Source: Anaerolineales bacterium
GTDB taxonomy: Bacteria; Chloroflexota; Anaerolineae; 4572-78; J111
Assembly: GCA_015075405.1 (NCBI GenBank)
Contig: JABTUK010000002.1
Coordinates: forward strand, 186,001-250,000
Length of the DNA stretch: 64,000 bases
Direction of reading: 5' to 3'
Part shown: piece after piece, positions 25,533 to 34,590 of the stretch
Layout: each line of letters opens with the position of its first letter
Position numbering within the stretch: position 1 is the first letter of the stretch
Made by a program: the position numbers and the translations under genes
Notes under the pieces: generated by a model
Databases searched by the model: none
Seen by the model: the letters and a program-made list of their open reading frames with translations, nothing else
Told to the model about the DNA's origin: nothing

Positions 25533-28199
25533 ATGGCAGATCAAGTTACTTTAACGATAGACGGCGTCGAAGTCAGCGTACCCAAAGGGACGCTCATTGT
25601 CGAAGCGGCCAAGCGTATCAGGAATGAGATTCCGGTATTTTGTTACCACGCCAAGCTCGACCCGGTGGGCATGTGCCGCATGTGCCTGGTGGAAGTCGGC
25701 ACCCCGGCGATTGACCCGGCGACCAAGCAGCCGCAGCTCGATGGAAACGGCCAGCCGGTCATTCGCTTTATGCCCAAGCCCACTACGGCCTGCACCACGC
25801 CGGTCTCCGAGGGTATGGTCGTCAAAGTCAATTCGGAGGCTGCTTTAGCCGACCGCAAAGCCGTGCTGGAATTTTTGCTGACCAGCCATCCGCTCGACTG
25901 CCCGGTGTGCGACAAAGGCGGCGAGTGCCCGCTGCAAGATTTGACCATTCGCCACGGACCGGGCAAGAGCCGCTTTGATTACGAAGACAAGCAGCATTTC
26001 CCCAAAAAATATCCCCTGGGCGATTTGATTGTGCTCGACATGGAACGCTGCGTTATCTGCGCCCGCTGCGTCCGCTTCCAATCCGAAGTTGCCTATGACC
26101 CGGTGCTGGCCATTGAGGAACGAGGCCGCCATGCCCACATTGTCACCTACTCCACCCCCGGCTTCGACAGCCACTACTCCGGCAATACCACCGACATCTG
26201 CCCGGTGGGGGCCTTGACCACCCGCGATTTTCGTTTTGGAGCGCGGGCCTGGGAAATGACCAATATCCCCAGCGTTTGCAACCATTGTAGTGTTGGCTGC
26301 AACACTGTGTTGGGGACGCGCACCGGCGAAATCAAGCGGATTATGCCGCGCCAGAATGAAGCCGTCAACGAAATCTGGATTTGCGATAAGGGCCGCTTTG
26401 GCCATCATTTCAACGGCAGCCCCAACCGCCTGACCACTCCGCTGGTGCGTAAAGGCAATGAGCTGGTCGAAGCCAGTTGGGGCGAGGCATTGAGCCTGGT
26501 CGCCGAAAAATTTGGAGCGATTAAACAGGCCAGTGGTCCTAACGCGCTCGGCGGCTTAGCCGGGGCGCGCCTGTCTAATGAAGATTTGTACCTGTTCCAA
26601 AAATTCTTCCGCCAGGTCATCGGGACCAACAATGTGGACCATCGCCTCGGCCTGAGCGCCGCGCTGGAGGACGAAACTGCCTACACGGTTGGCGTTGGCC
26701 TGGGCACCGATTTGGGCCGCGTCGGCAAGGGCACGACCATTCTGGTGGTCGGCTGTGATTTGGATGAAGAAGCGCCCATTCTGTATCTGCGGGTCGCTGC
26801 TGCTTCGTGCAAGCGCGGCGCGCACGTGATTAACGCCGGGGGGCGGCGCACCAAGCTCGACGCCCAGGCCAAAACGTCGCTGCGTTATCGCTATGGCACG
26901 GCGGCTCATCTGGTTTTGGGGCTGCTGGCCTCGGTGGTGCAGCAGGGACTTGTCGCCAGAGAATGGCTGGACAGCCACACTAGCGGTTTTGCCGATTTGG
27001 AAAAGGCGCTGCCAGATTATGCCCCGGATAAAGTTGAAAAACTGACCGGCCTCGCCGCCGCCGACATCGAAACGGCGGCCAAAGCTTTTGCCGAAGCCGA
27101 AAATGGGATTATTCTTTTTGGGCTTGAGGCCGGTAATGACCCGGCCCTGCGGGCGGCCTTGGAAGCGCTGGCATTGGTCACAGGCCATGCCGGGAAAGCC
27201 AACAACGGGATTATTCCGGTGCTGCCTCACGCCAACAGCCGGGGCGCGGCGGATATGGGCTTGGTACCCCATCGTCTGCCCGGCTACGTGCCGGTCGAGG
27301 CCGGTCAGGCGGGCTTGTCGGCCCAGGAAATGCTGGCCGAGGATTCGCCCATTAAGGGAATGCTCATCGCCGGGTTGGACCCCGCCGCCGAAAGCGAGGC
27401 CTACAAAGCAGCCCTGGATAAGTTGGACTTTTTGGTGGTGCAGGAACTATTCCTGACCGAAACGGCTCAACTGGCTGATGTGGTCTTGCCTGCTCGCGGC
27501 ACGGCTGAACGGGATGGCGCCTTTACCAACGCCGAACGCCGGGTGCAAGCCTTCGACGCCGGCGTGCCTGCGCCGGGCGTGGCCTGGGCCGATTGGCTCA
27601 TTTTGACCGCTATCGCCGGGCAAATGGGCGCAGATTGGCCCTATGCTTCGGCAGATGGGGTGATGGCCGAAATTACCCAAACAGTGCCGCTGTACACCGG
27701 GATGGAGTTTGAAAACTTGGTGGCGCCGGTGTCGCTGGCCCGCAAAACGTCGCACTATATTTATGAAGGCATGAGTTTTACCGCCGATGTGCGCGAAGGG
27801 GTGCAGTGGCCTTCGCTGGCGGAACGCGAGTCGGCCAAAGTGCCGCTGCGCTTTGTGTCTCCGGCGGCGCCGGCCTCGAATGGACAGGGGTTGACCCTGG
27901 TCGCGCCGCGCCTGCTGTACGATGCCGGGCGCTTGTTGGCCGAAGCCGAGTTGATGCAGCCGCACATTCCCCAGCCGCAAGTGTTGGTTTCTCGCGCCGA
28001 TGCCCAGAAACTAGGGCTGGCTAACGGTGATATTGTGACCGTATCGCAAAATGGCGCTTCGGTGGCGCTGCCGGTGCAGATCAATCGCTCGGTCAGCGAA
28101 GGCATCGTGGTAGTACCACGCAACTTGGCGGGGCGTCCGGCGGAAAGATTAGTAGGGCCGGGCGGTTTGTTTAGTTCGGTAAAAGTGGAGAAGATCTAA
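25533..28199 (+). CDS. nuoG: NADH-quinone oxidoreductase subunit G
   Basis: An 888-residue iron-sulfur subunit. The N-terminal ferredoxin-like domain binds a 2Fe-2S cluster (CYHAKLDPVGMCRMC). It is followed by HPLDCPVCDKGGECPLQ, ERCVICARCVRF and CPVGAL for 4Fe-4S clusters. The molybdopterin-oxidoreductase-like part begins with CNHCSVGC and a distant Cys in IWICDKGRFGH, so the extra N7-type cluster is present. The C-terminal domain resembles the MopB-binding fold (VSRADAQKLGLANGDIVTV). The stop overlaps the nuoH start by one base. Confidence 0.96.
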   Translation: MADQVTLTIDGVEVSVPKGTLIVEAAKRIRNEIPVFCYHAKLDPVGMCRMCLVEVGTPAIDPATKQPQLDGNGQPVIRFMPKPTTACTTPVSEGMVVKVNSEAALADRKAVLEFLLTSHPLDCPVCDKGGECPLQDLTIRHGPGKSRFDYEDKQHFPKKYPLGDLIVLDMERCVICARCVRFQSEVAYDPVLAIEERGRHAHIVTYSTPGFDSHYSGNTTDICPVGALTTRDFRFGARAWEMTNIPSVCNHCSVGCNTVLGTRTGEIKRIMPRQNEAVNEIWICDKGRFGHHFNGSPNRLTTPLVRKGNELVEASWGEALSLVAEKFGAIKQASGPNALGGLAGARLSNEDLYLFQKFFRQVIGTNNVDHRLGLSAALEDETAYTVGVGLGTDLGRVGKGTTILVVGCDLDEEAPILYLRVAAASCKRGAHVINAGGRRTKLDAQAKTSLRYRYGTAAHLVLGLLASVVQQGLVAREWLDSHTSGFADLEKALPDYAPDKVEKLTGLAAADIETAAKAFAEAENGIILFGLEAGNDPALRAALEALALVTGHAGKANNGIIPVLPHANSRGAADMGLVPHRLPGYVPVEAGQAGLSAQEMLAEDSPIKGMLIAGLDPAAESEAYKAALDKLDFLVVQELFLTETAQLADVVLPARGTAERDGAFTNAERRVQAFDAGVPAPGVAWADWLILTAIAGQMGADWPYASADGVMAEITQTVPLYTGMEFENLVAPVSLARKTSHYIYEGMSFTADVREGVQWPSLAERESAKVPLRFVSPAAPASNGQGLTLVAPRLLYDAGRLLAEAELMQPHIPQPQVLVSRADAQKLGLANGDIVTVSQNGASVALPVQINRSVSEGIVVVPRNLAGRPAERLVGPGGLFSSVKVEKI

Positions 28200-29269
28200 T
28201 GGCGCTAGACCCGCAGGTGATCCAATTTTTGGTAGTTTTGATTCAGGGCTTTATCATCGCCACGGTGCTGATGTTGGGTTTTGGCGGGTTGACGGTGGTT
28301 GAGCGCAAATTGGTGGCCCGTTTTACCCTGCGCTATGGCCCTAACCGGGTGGGACCGTATGGCTCACTGCAAATTTTGGCCGACATGCTCAAGATGTTCT
28401 TTAAGGAAGAGGTCATCCCCGGCCACGTGGACCGCCTGGTTTATTTGATGGCTCCGGCCATGTCGCTGATACCGGCTTTGATTGCCATTGCCGTCGTGCC
28501 AATTGCCAATGAGCCAATCCCGCTTTTTGAGGTGGGGGGAACAACCATCACTTTGAATCCCTGGATTGCCAATATCAATGTCGGTATTCTTTACTTGCTG
28601 GCCGTGGGCAGCCTGGGCACTTATGGGGTGGTGCTGGGCGGCTGGTCAAGCAATAATAAATATTCGCTGTTGGGCGGGCTGCGCACCAGCGCCCAGATGC
28701 TCAGTTATGAACTGCCGATGGGCGTGGCGCTGCTGTCGGTGATTTTGTTCGCCGGGACGCTGAATTTGAATGAAATGGTCCAGGCACAGGGCTGTTTCTT
28801 CGGCGTGGGCTGCGCTCTGGGTTGGGGCTGGTTTATTTTTGTGCCCACGCTGACCCTTTCCTTTTTGATCTACTTTATCAGCGCCCTGGCCGAAGCGGGC
28901 CGCGCTCCCTTTGATCTGCCCGAAACGGAAAATGAGTTGATCGGCGGGTTTGCCACCGAGTACGGAGCCATGAAATTCGGCCTCTTTTTTGGGGCTGAAT
29001 ATGTGCATGTGATTGTGATTAGCTGCATTGTCACCACCATTTTCCTGGGCGGCTGGCAAGGACCGTTGGCGCTGCAAATCCCTATGTTGCAGCCGATTTA
29101 TTTCCTGATCAAGATGGTGGTGATGATTTTCATGTTCATCTGGATTCGGGCCAGCATTCCGCGGGTGCGTTTTGATAAAATGATGCGCTTTTGCTGGAAG
29201 TTTTTGCTGCCGCTGGGCATGGTCAATTTAGCCGTTACGGCATTGATTCTGGCGATTTTGAATTTTTAG
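28199..29269 (+). CDS. nuoH: NADH-quinone oxidoreductase subunit H
   Basis: A 356-residue membrane subunit with about eight helices that anchors the peripheral arm and forms part of the quinone channel. Signature sequences are VERKLVARFTLRYGPNRVGP and EAGRAPFDLPETENELIGGF, with the acidic loop residues needed for coupling. The ATG shares a base with the nuoG stop (TAATG). Confidence 0.97.
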   Translation: MALDPQVIQFLVVLIQGFIIATVLMLGFGGLTVVERKLVARFTLRYGPNRVGPYGSLQILADMLKMFFKEEVIPGHVDRLVYLMAPAMSLIPALIAIAVVPIANEPIPLFEVGGTTITLNPWIANINVGILYLLAVGSLGTYGVVLGGWSSNNKYSLLGGLRTSAQMLSYELPMGVALLSVILFAGTLNLNEMVQAQGCFFGVGCALGWGWFIFVPTLTLSFLIYFISALAEAGRAPFDLPETENELIGGFATEYGAMKFGLFFGAEYVHVIVISCIVTTIFLGGWQGPLALQIPMLQPIYFLIKMVVMIFMFIWIRASIPRVRFDKMMRFCWKFLLPLGMVNLAVTALILAILNF

Positions 29270-29296
29270 CCGGTAAAGTTGTAGAGGATTGTCCTT

Positions 29297-29821
29297 ATGA
29301 TTAAAGAAGTCAAAGAAGCGGTGGATGGTTCGGTTGAACTGGCCAGGGCGATGGGGGTCACACTGAAGTATTTTTTCAAAAAGCCGGTGACCAACCAGTT
29401 CCCCGATGAGCCGGTGGCCGTTTACCCTCGTTTTCGGGGGCGGCATGTCTTGAAGCGATATGAGAACGGGCTGGAGCGCTGTATCGGCTGCGCTTTGTGC
29501 GCGGCGGCCTGTCCGACCGATTGCATTTATGTCGAAGCGGCGGAGAATACCGACGAGGATCGCCGCTCGCCGGGAGAGCGCTACGCCAAAACCTACGACA
29601 TCAATATGCTGCGCTGTATTTTCTGCGGCTACTGCGCCGAAGCCTGCCCGACCGAAGCGATTGTGCTGGAGCACGATTTTGCCCTGGCTCAATACAATCG
29701 CTGGGATGCGATTTATACCAAAGAACGATTATTGGAACCCCACGATCCGCCCCATGTCATCCTCCGCAGTGACGAAGTGTTTGTCGAAACGCCGTCGTGG
29801 GGAGGGACCAAAAAGCGGTAG
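29297..29821 (+). CDS. nuoI: NADH-quinone oxidoreductase subunit I
   Basis: A 174-residue ferredoxin-like subunit binding two 4Fe-4S clusters (N6a and N6b) through [12 protein letters not shown] and [12 protein letters not shown]. The amphipathic N terminus ([18 protein letters not shown]) lies along the membrane. It passes electrons from NuoG to NuoB. Confidence 0.97.
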   Translation: MIKEVKEAVDGSVELARAMGVTLKYFFKKPVTNQFPDEPVAVYPRFRGRHVLKRYENGLERCIGCALCAAACPTDCIYVEAAENTDEDRRSPGERYAKTYDINMLRCIFCGYCAEACPTEAIVLEHDFALAQYNRWDAIYTKERLLEPHDPPHVILRSDEVFVETPSWGGTKKR

Positions 29822-29837
29822 CGGGAGGGTGTCACTG

Positions 29838-29975
29838 CTCAGGCTTATGTCATCCTTCGACAAGCTCAGGACAGGTTTCGAGACCGAAGGTCGAGAAATC
29901 TTCAGGGCGCAACGTATAAAAGTAAGTACTGGGGATTTCTCCCTGCGGTCGAAATGACATGGCTGAATAGGTTCA
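29838..29975. repeat. Dispersed ~110-140-bp repeat, copy 1 (nuoI–nuoJ spacer)
   Basis: The core 29851-29961 runs from CATCCTTCGACAAGCTCAGG to GGTCGAAATGACATG and has palindromic parts (TTTCGAGACCGAAGGTCGAG, GGGATTTCTCCC). A second copy is at 40659-40761. Outside the core, ACTGCTCAGGC and GGCTGAATAGGT are weak inverted ends. Confidence 0.8.
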
Positions 29976-30011
29976 TCTCATTCCCAAACTAAGTTTGGGA
30001 ATGAGATGAAC
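29971..30011. repeat. Palindromic CATTCCCAAACT hairpin, copy 1
   Basis: A perfect 19-bp inverted repeat around a 3-base loop (arms start GTTCATCTCATTCCCAAAC). The same core, CTCRTTCCCAAACT, occurs in a hairpin at 49776-49814. It lies about 60 bases before nuoJ. Confidence 0.88.
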
Positions 30012-30070
30012 GAGACTTTTCAATAGTCGTTTTTCGCGTTTTTAATCTATGCCACATCTGGATAACGAAT

Positions 30071-30613
30071 ATGTTTGGACAAACACTCTTTTTTATTCTG
30101 GCGGCGGTCGCCATCGGGGCGGCGCTGGGGGTTATTTTTAATAAAAATCTGGTCCACAGCGCCCTGTGCCTGCTGCTCAACTTCGGCGTGCTGGCAGTTT
30201 TATTTGTTATGCTCAACGCCCAGTTTTTGGGGATTGTGCAGGTATTGGTCTACGCCGGGGCCATTGTGGTGCTGTTCCTCTTTGTGGTGATGCTGTTGGG
30301 CGCAGAACTGGGGGAAAGGGTTACAACCTGGCTGACGCTGCGTAACATCATTTTTGTGGGCCTCAGCCTGGTGCTGCTGACGTTTGTCGGCACGGCAGTG
30401 TTTGAGAATTTTATTTATGGAGCCAAAGGCAATTTTACGCCGGAGGCGGCTCAGCAGGTGGGGCAGGTACAATTGGTTGGGTCGGTGCTGTTTACGGATT
30501 ACGTTTTGTCCTTCCAGATGGTCGGGGTGCTGCTGTCGGTGGGAGTGATTGGGGTGATCTGGCTGGCGCAGCATCTGGAGAAAGGCAAATTGGGGAGGGA
30601 GAAAAGCCAATGA
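30071..30613 (+). CDS. nuoJ: NADH-quinone oxidoreductase subunit J
   Basis: A 180-residue membrane subunit with five helices. It has the conserved LGIVQVLVYAGAIVVLFLFVVMLLG segment that forms the pi-bulge helix linking the quinone site to the proton channels. It overlaps nuoK by 4 bases. Confidence 0.96.
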   Translation: MFGQTLFFILAAVAIGAALGVIFNKNLVHSALCLLLNFGVLAVLFVMLNAQFLGIVQVLVYAGAIVVLFLFVVMLLGAELGERVTTWLTLRNIIFVGLSLVLLTFVGTAVFENFIYGAKGNFTPEAAQQVGQVQLVGSVLFTDYVLSFQMVGVLLSVGVIGVIWLAQHLEKGKLGREKSQ

Positions 30614-30921
30614 TTGACCAGGTTCCGGTTTCTTATTATCTGCTGCTGGGCGCTATTTTGTTTGCCATTGGCGCGGGCGGGGTGCTGATTCGCCAAAACG
30701 TCATCGTCATCCTGATGTGCGTCGAGATGATGATGAACGCAGTCAATTTGACCTTCCTGGCCTTTTCCCGCTATTTGGACTCGGCCACCGGACAAATTTT
30801 TGTGTTTATGATCATGGCTGTCGCCGCCGTCGAAGTGGCGATTGGCTTGGCGCTGCTGGTTGAACTCAACCGCCACAAACCAGCCGTCAATGTGGATGAG
30901 ATAAATTCACTAAAAGGGTAG
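30610..30921 (+). CDS. nuoK: NADH-quinone oxidoreductase subunit K
   Basis: A 103-residue, three-helix proton-channel subunit. The key glutamates are in LMCVEMMMNAVNL and VAAVEVAIGLAL. ATGA overlap with nuoJ indicates coupled translation. Confidence 0.97.
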   Translation: MIDQVPVSYYLLLGAILFAIGAGGVLIRQNVIVILMCVEMMMNAVNLTFLAFSRYLDSATGQIFVFMIMAVAAVEVAIGLALLVELNRHKPAVNVDEINSLKG

Positions 30922-30992
30922 ACAGTAGACAGTAGACGGTAGACAGGGGAAAACTCTTCCCCTACTACTTACTACTTACTACCTACTACCTC
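30920..30992. repeat. nuoK–nuoL spacer with GTAGACA words
   Basis: The array GTAGACAGTAGACAGTAGACGGTAGACA starts inside the nuoK stop codon. It is followed by GGGGAAAA..TTCCCC and TACTACTTACTACTTACTACC units. The halves are only partly complementary, so pairing is loose. Confidence 0.75.
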
Positions 30993-31006
30993 TTCGAGGG
31001 TAGTCT

Positions 31007-33019
31007 ATGATTAACCTAATCTGGCTTACTATTGCTCTGCCAATTGTGGGGGTTCTTTTCAACGGGCTGCTGGGGCGGCGAGCCGGCCATCGAGTGGTCA
31101 GTCTGGTTGGCCCGTTGATGGTTCTGGGCGCTTTCCTGATGGGCGTCGGCGCATTTTTTGAGCTGTCGGGCCGCGGCGGCGAGGCTGTTACTGTGCCGCT
31201 GTGGACCTGGGCCACCATTGGCGACTTTAACGTTTCGATCAACTTGCTGGCCGATCCGCTGTCGCTGCTGATGGTGCTGATTGTCACTGGCGTCGGCTTT
31301 CTGATCCACGTTTACGCCACCGATTACATGATCCACCGCGACGATCACGGCCACGCTCACCCCGACCGCGATTTTGCCCGCTTCTTTACTTTTCTCAATC
31401 TGTTCATCGCCTCGATGCTGGTGCTGGTGCTAGGCGACAATTACCTGATGATGTATGTCGGTTGGGAACTGGTCGGGCTGTGTTCCTACCTGCTGATTGG
31501 TTTCTGGTACGACCGGAAAGATGAACCGCAAGCGCCGATTGACCTGGGACCGGGCGTCGAGCCTGTTAAATTGAGTCCCCTGCTGTCACCGGCGGCCTCC
31601 GGGATGAAAGCTTTTATTGTCAACCGGGTCGGTGATGTGGGCTTTGCCCTGGGCGTCTTTTTGATTTGGAGCACGTTTGGGACGTTGCAGTTTTTGGGTG
31701 AAAGCGGCGTGTTTGCTCAAGCGCCGCAGGTAGCCGAAACTACGCCGCAAATCATCGCCTGGATTACGCTGCTGCTGTTTATCGGGGCGATGGGCAAAAG
31801 CGCCCAAATTCCGCTGTTTGTCTGGCTGCCCGACGCGATGGCCGGCCCGACCCCGGTTTCGGCCCTCATCCACGCGGCGACAATGGTCACAGCCGGGGTG
31901 TATATGATTGTCCGCAGCAATGCGCTGTATTCGCTGGCTCCAGGCGTCTCTATGTTTGTAGCGATTATCGGGGCGGCCACGGCCCTGTTTGCAGCCACGA
32001 TTGCCCTGGTCCAGGTTGACCTCAAGCGGGTGCTAGCCTACTCGACGGTGAGCCAGCTTGGCTATATGTTCATGGCTGTCGGCGTGGGTGCTTACACCAG
32101 CGGCATGTTCCACCTGACCACCCACGCTTTTTTCAAAGCTCTGCTCTTCCTGGCGGCCGGTTCGGTGATGCACGCCCTGCACGATGTCATTGACATCCGG
32201 CGTATGGGCGGCTTGAAAGACAAAATGAAGATCACCTGGCTGACCTTCTGGATTGGCGGCCTGGCTCTGGCCGGCTTTCCATTGATGTCGGGCTTTTTCT
32301 CCAAAGACGAGATTCTGGCCAAGGCGTTTGAGGCTTCGCCCATTTTGTGGGTCGTTGGCATTGTCACTGCCGCTTTGACCGCTTTCTACACCTTCCGGGC
32401 CATCTTTATTGCCTTCCACGGCCAGCCGCGCGACCATCACCTGTATGAGCATGCTCACGAGAGCCACGCCCCGATTACCTTTGCTTTGATCGTCTTGGCC
32501 GTCCTGAGCATCATCGGCGGGCTGTTGGGGCTGCCCACGTTTATGGGTTTGCCCAATTGGCTGGAAGGCTGGCTGGAGCCGATTTTCGCCGCCGCCGAAC
32601 ACGCCGGAGAAGCGGAACACCATCTATCCCTGGCGACAGAATGGACCCTGTTTTCGACCTCGGCTGTTGTGTCTGTGCTGAGTATTGCCCTGGCCTATTT
32701 CTTTTACGTAGTACGCCCGTCCATCCCCCAGAATTTGGCCCGCAGCACCCGGCCTATCTTTAGTCTCCTGGCTAATAAATATTACGTTGACGAAATCTAT
32801 AACGCCCTTATCGTCAAACCGGCGCTGCTGCTGGCCGAAGGTTTGGCCGTAGGCTGTGACAAGCTGTTGATTGACGGGGTGCTGGTAGACGGCCTGGCCA
32901 AGGGCATCGGCTGGGTGGGGAGCATGGCCAGCCACCTACAGAGCGGCTATTTGCGGCACTATGCCCTGGCGACCTTTATTGGGGTGCTGGTGCTGGTCAG
33001 TTATTTCTTTTTACGTTAA
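31007..33019 (+). CDS. nuoL: NADH-quinone oxidoreductase subunit L
   Basis: A 670-residue Mrp-antiporter-like subunit with about 16 helices and the long lateral helix at the C-terminal end. Conserved residues include YVGWELVGLCSYLLIGFWY, KSAQIPLFVWLPDAMAGPTPVSALIHAATMV and the Lys of VDLKRVLAYSTVSQLGYM. It is the distal proton pump of complex I. The start has GAGGGTAG upstream. Confidence 0.96.
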   Translation: MINLIWLTIALPIVGVLFNGLLGRRAGHRVVSLVGPLMVLGAFLMGVGAFFELSGRGGEAVTVPLWTWATIGDFNVSINLLADPLSLLMVLIVTGVGFLIHVYATDYMIHRDDHGHAHPDRDFARFFTFLNLFIASMLVLVLGDNYLMMYVGWELVGLCSYLLIGFWYDRKDEPQAPIDLGPGVEPVKLSPLLSPAASGMKAFIVNRVGDVGFALGVFLIWSTFGTLQFLGESGVFAQAPQVAETTPQIIAWITLLLFIGAMGKSAQIPLFVWLPDAMAGPTPVSALIHAATMVTAGVYMIVRSNALYSLAPGVSMFVAIIGAATALFAATIALVQVDLKRVLAYSTVSQLGYMFMAVGVGAYTSGMFHLTTHAFFKALLFLAAGSVMHALHDVIDIRRMGGLKDKMKITWLTFWIGGLALAGFPLMSGFFSKDEILAKAFEASPILWVVGIVTAALTAFYTFRAIFIAFHGQPRDHHLYEHAHESHAPITFALIVLAVLSIIGGLLGLPTFMGLPNWLEGWLEPIFAAAEHAGEAEHHLSLATEWTLFSTSAVVSVLSIALAYFFYVVRPSIPQNLARSTRPIFSLLANKYYVDEIYNALIVKPALLLAEGLAVGCDKLLIDGVLVDGLAKGIGWVGSMASHLQSGYLRHYALATFIGVLVLVSYFFLR

Positions 33020-33034
33020 AACCGGGAGTACGCT

Positions 33035-34513
33035 ATGATTCTGTCCCTGTTGTTGATTATTCCCCTCGTCGGGGCGGTGCTTGCCACGCTGATTCCCCGC
33101 GACCGCGAGGAGTTGAGCAAGTGGCTGGCCCTGGCCGTAGCCCTGCTCAATTTGCTGGTGTCGCTGCCGCTTTATTTCGGGTTTCAGGCTGCGCCCGGCT
33201 ATCAATTTGAAGAATTTGCGGCCTGGATTCCCTCGCTCAACATTAATTATCACGTCGGTATTGACGGCCTGAGCCTGTTTTTGGTGCTGCTGACCACCTT
33301 CCTGTCGGTGATTGCCATTTATAGCTCCTGGACTGCCATCACCAAACAAGTCAAAGAGTACATGGCCCTGCTGCTGGTGCTGGAAACAGCCATGCTGGGC
33401 GTTTTTGTCTCGCTGGATCTGTTTCTGTTTTATCTCTTCTGGGAAGCCAGCCTGATTCCAATGGCCCTGTTGATTGGTCAATGGGGCGGGGAGCGGCGAG
33501 TCTACGCTTCCATTAAGTTTATTATTTATACCATGGCCGGCAGCGCCTTGATGCTGGTGGCGGCGCTGGTGCTGTATTTCTATGCCGAGCCGAACACCTC
33601 GGACCTGCCGACGCTGGTGGCCAATGCCAATTTACCGGCCAATCTGCAAGTCTGGCTCTTTATCGCCTTTGCCCTGGCCTTTGCCGTCAAAACACCCCTG
33701 TTCCCCCTGCACACCTGGCTGCCCGCCGCCCACGTCGAAGCGCCGACGGCCGGCTCGATTATTCTGGCCGGGGTACTTTTAAAAATGGGCACCTATGGCT
33801 TTCTGCGCTTCGCCATTCCCCTGTTCCCCGCCGCCGTTCCTTTTTGGACGCCACTGATGGTCGGTCTGGCGGTGATCGGGATTTTGTATGGCGCGCTGGT
33901 GGCGCTGCGACAGGATGATGTCAAGAGTTTGGTGGCCTATTCATCGGTGGCGCATATGGGTTACATTGTTTTGGGGATTTTTAGTGGCGGCCAGCAGGGT
34001 TTGAGCGGGGCCGTGTTGCAGATGATCAATCACGGCTTGAGTACAGGCATGCTCTTCTTTATGGTCGGCGTGCTGTACGAGCAGCGCCACACCCGTTTGT
34101 TCAAAGAGTATGGCGGTATCTGGGTTAAAGTCCCGGTGTTTGGGGTGTTTTTCCTGCTGGCGGTTTTTTCGTCGGTGGGGCTGCCAGGGTTGAACGGCTT
34201 TGTGGGCGAGTTTGTGATTCTGCTCGGTACGTTCCGGGTCAATGGGGTTGCCGCCGTCCTCGGCACGATCGGGATTGTGCTGGCGGCCTGGTATTTGCTG
34301 GTGGCGGTTCGTAAGGTCATGTTTGGCCCGTTCAATCCGGCCAATGAGCAGCTCAAAGATATGAATGGCCGCGAGATTGTCATTGCGCTGGCTTTGACCG
34401 TCTTTTTCTTTGTCATCGGGTTTTATCCCAATCTGCTGTTCGACAAAATCAACCCAGCCACGGCTGAACTGGCGGATTTCGTCAATTCAACCCTGCTTGT
34501 TGCCGGGCGGTAA
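33035..34513 (+). CDS. nuoM: NADH-quinone oxidoreductase subunit M
   Basis: A 492-residue antiporter-like subunit with 14 helices. Conserved residues include LFLFYLFWEASLIPMALLIGQWGG, KTPLFPLHTWLPAAHVEAPTAGS and DDVKSLVAYSSVAHMGY. It starts 15 bases after nuoL with CGGGAG upstream. Confidence 0.96.
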   Translation: MILSLLLIIPLVGAVLATLIPRDREELSKWLALAVALLNLLVSLPLYFGFQAAPGYQFEEFAAWIPSLNINYHVGIDGLSLFLVLLTTFLSVIAIYSSWTAITKQVKEYMALLLVLETAMLGVFVSLDLFLFYLFWEASLIPMALLIGQWGGERRVYASIKFIIYTMAGSALMLVAALVLYFYAEPNTSDLPTLVANANLPANLQVWLFIAFALAFAVKTPLFPLHTWLPAAHVEAPTAGSIILAGVLLKMGTYGFLRFAIPLFPAAVPFWTPLMVGLAVIGILYGALVALRQDDVKSLVAYSSVAHMGYIVLGIFSGGQQGLSGAVLQMINHGLSTGMLFFMVGVLYEQRHTRLFKEYGGIWVKVPVFGVFFLLAVFSSVGLPGLNGFVGEFVILLGTFRVNGVAAVLGTIGIVLAAWYLLVAVRKVMFGPFNPANEQLKDMNGREIVIALALTVFFFVIGFYPNLLFDKINPATAELADFVNSTLLVAGR

Positions 34514-34514
34514 A

Positions 34515-34576
34515 TCAGAGATTGGAGATTGGAGATTATTAGTTCCGAATCTCCAGTCTCTAATCTCCAATCTCTT
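34515..34576. repeat. nuoM–nuoN spacer hairpin of GGAGATT words
   Basis: The left arm repeats GAGATTGGAGATTGGAGATT and the right arm AATCTCCAGTCTCTAATCTCC, giving a hairpin of about 25 bp with a short loop near TAGTTCCG. Confidence 0.88.
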
Positions 34577-34590
34577 TCCACGGAGAACGT

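Noticed and set aside
29822..30070. Additional small gene between nuoI and nuoJ
   Set aside because: Open frames there are formed by the dispersed repeat and palindrome and have no start with a ribosome binding site.
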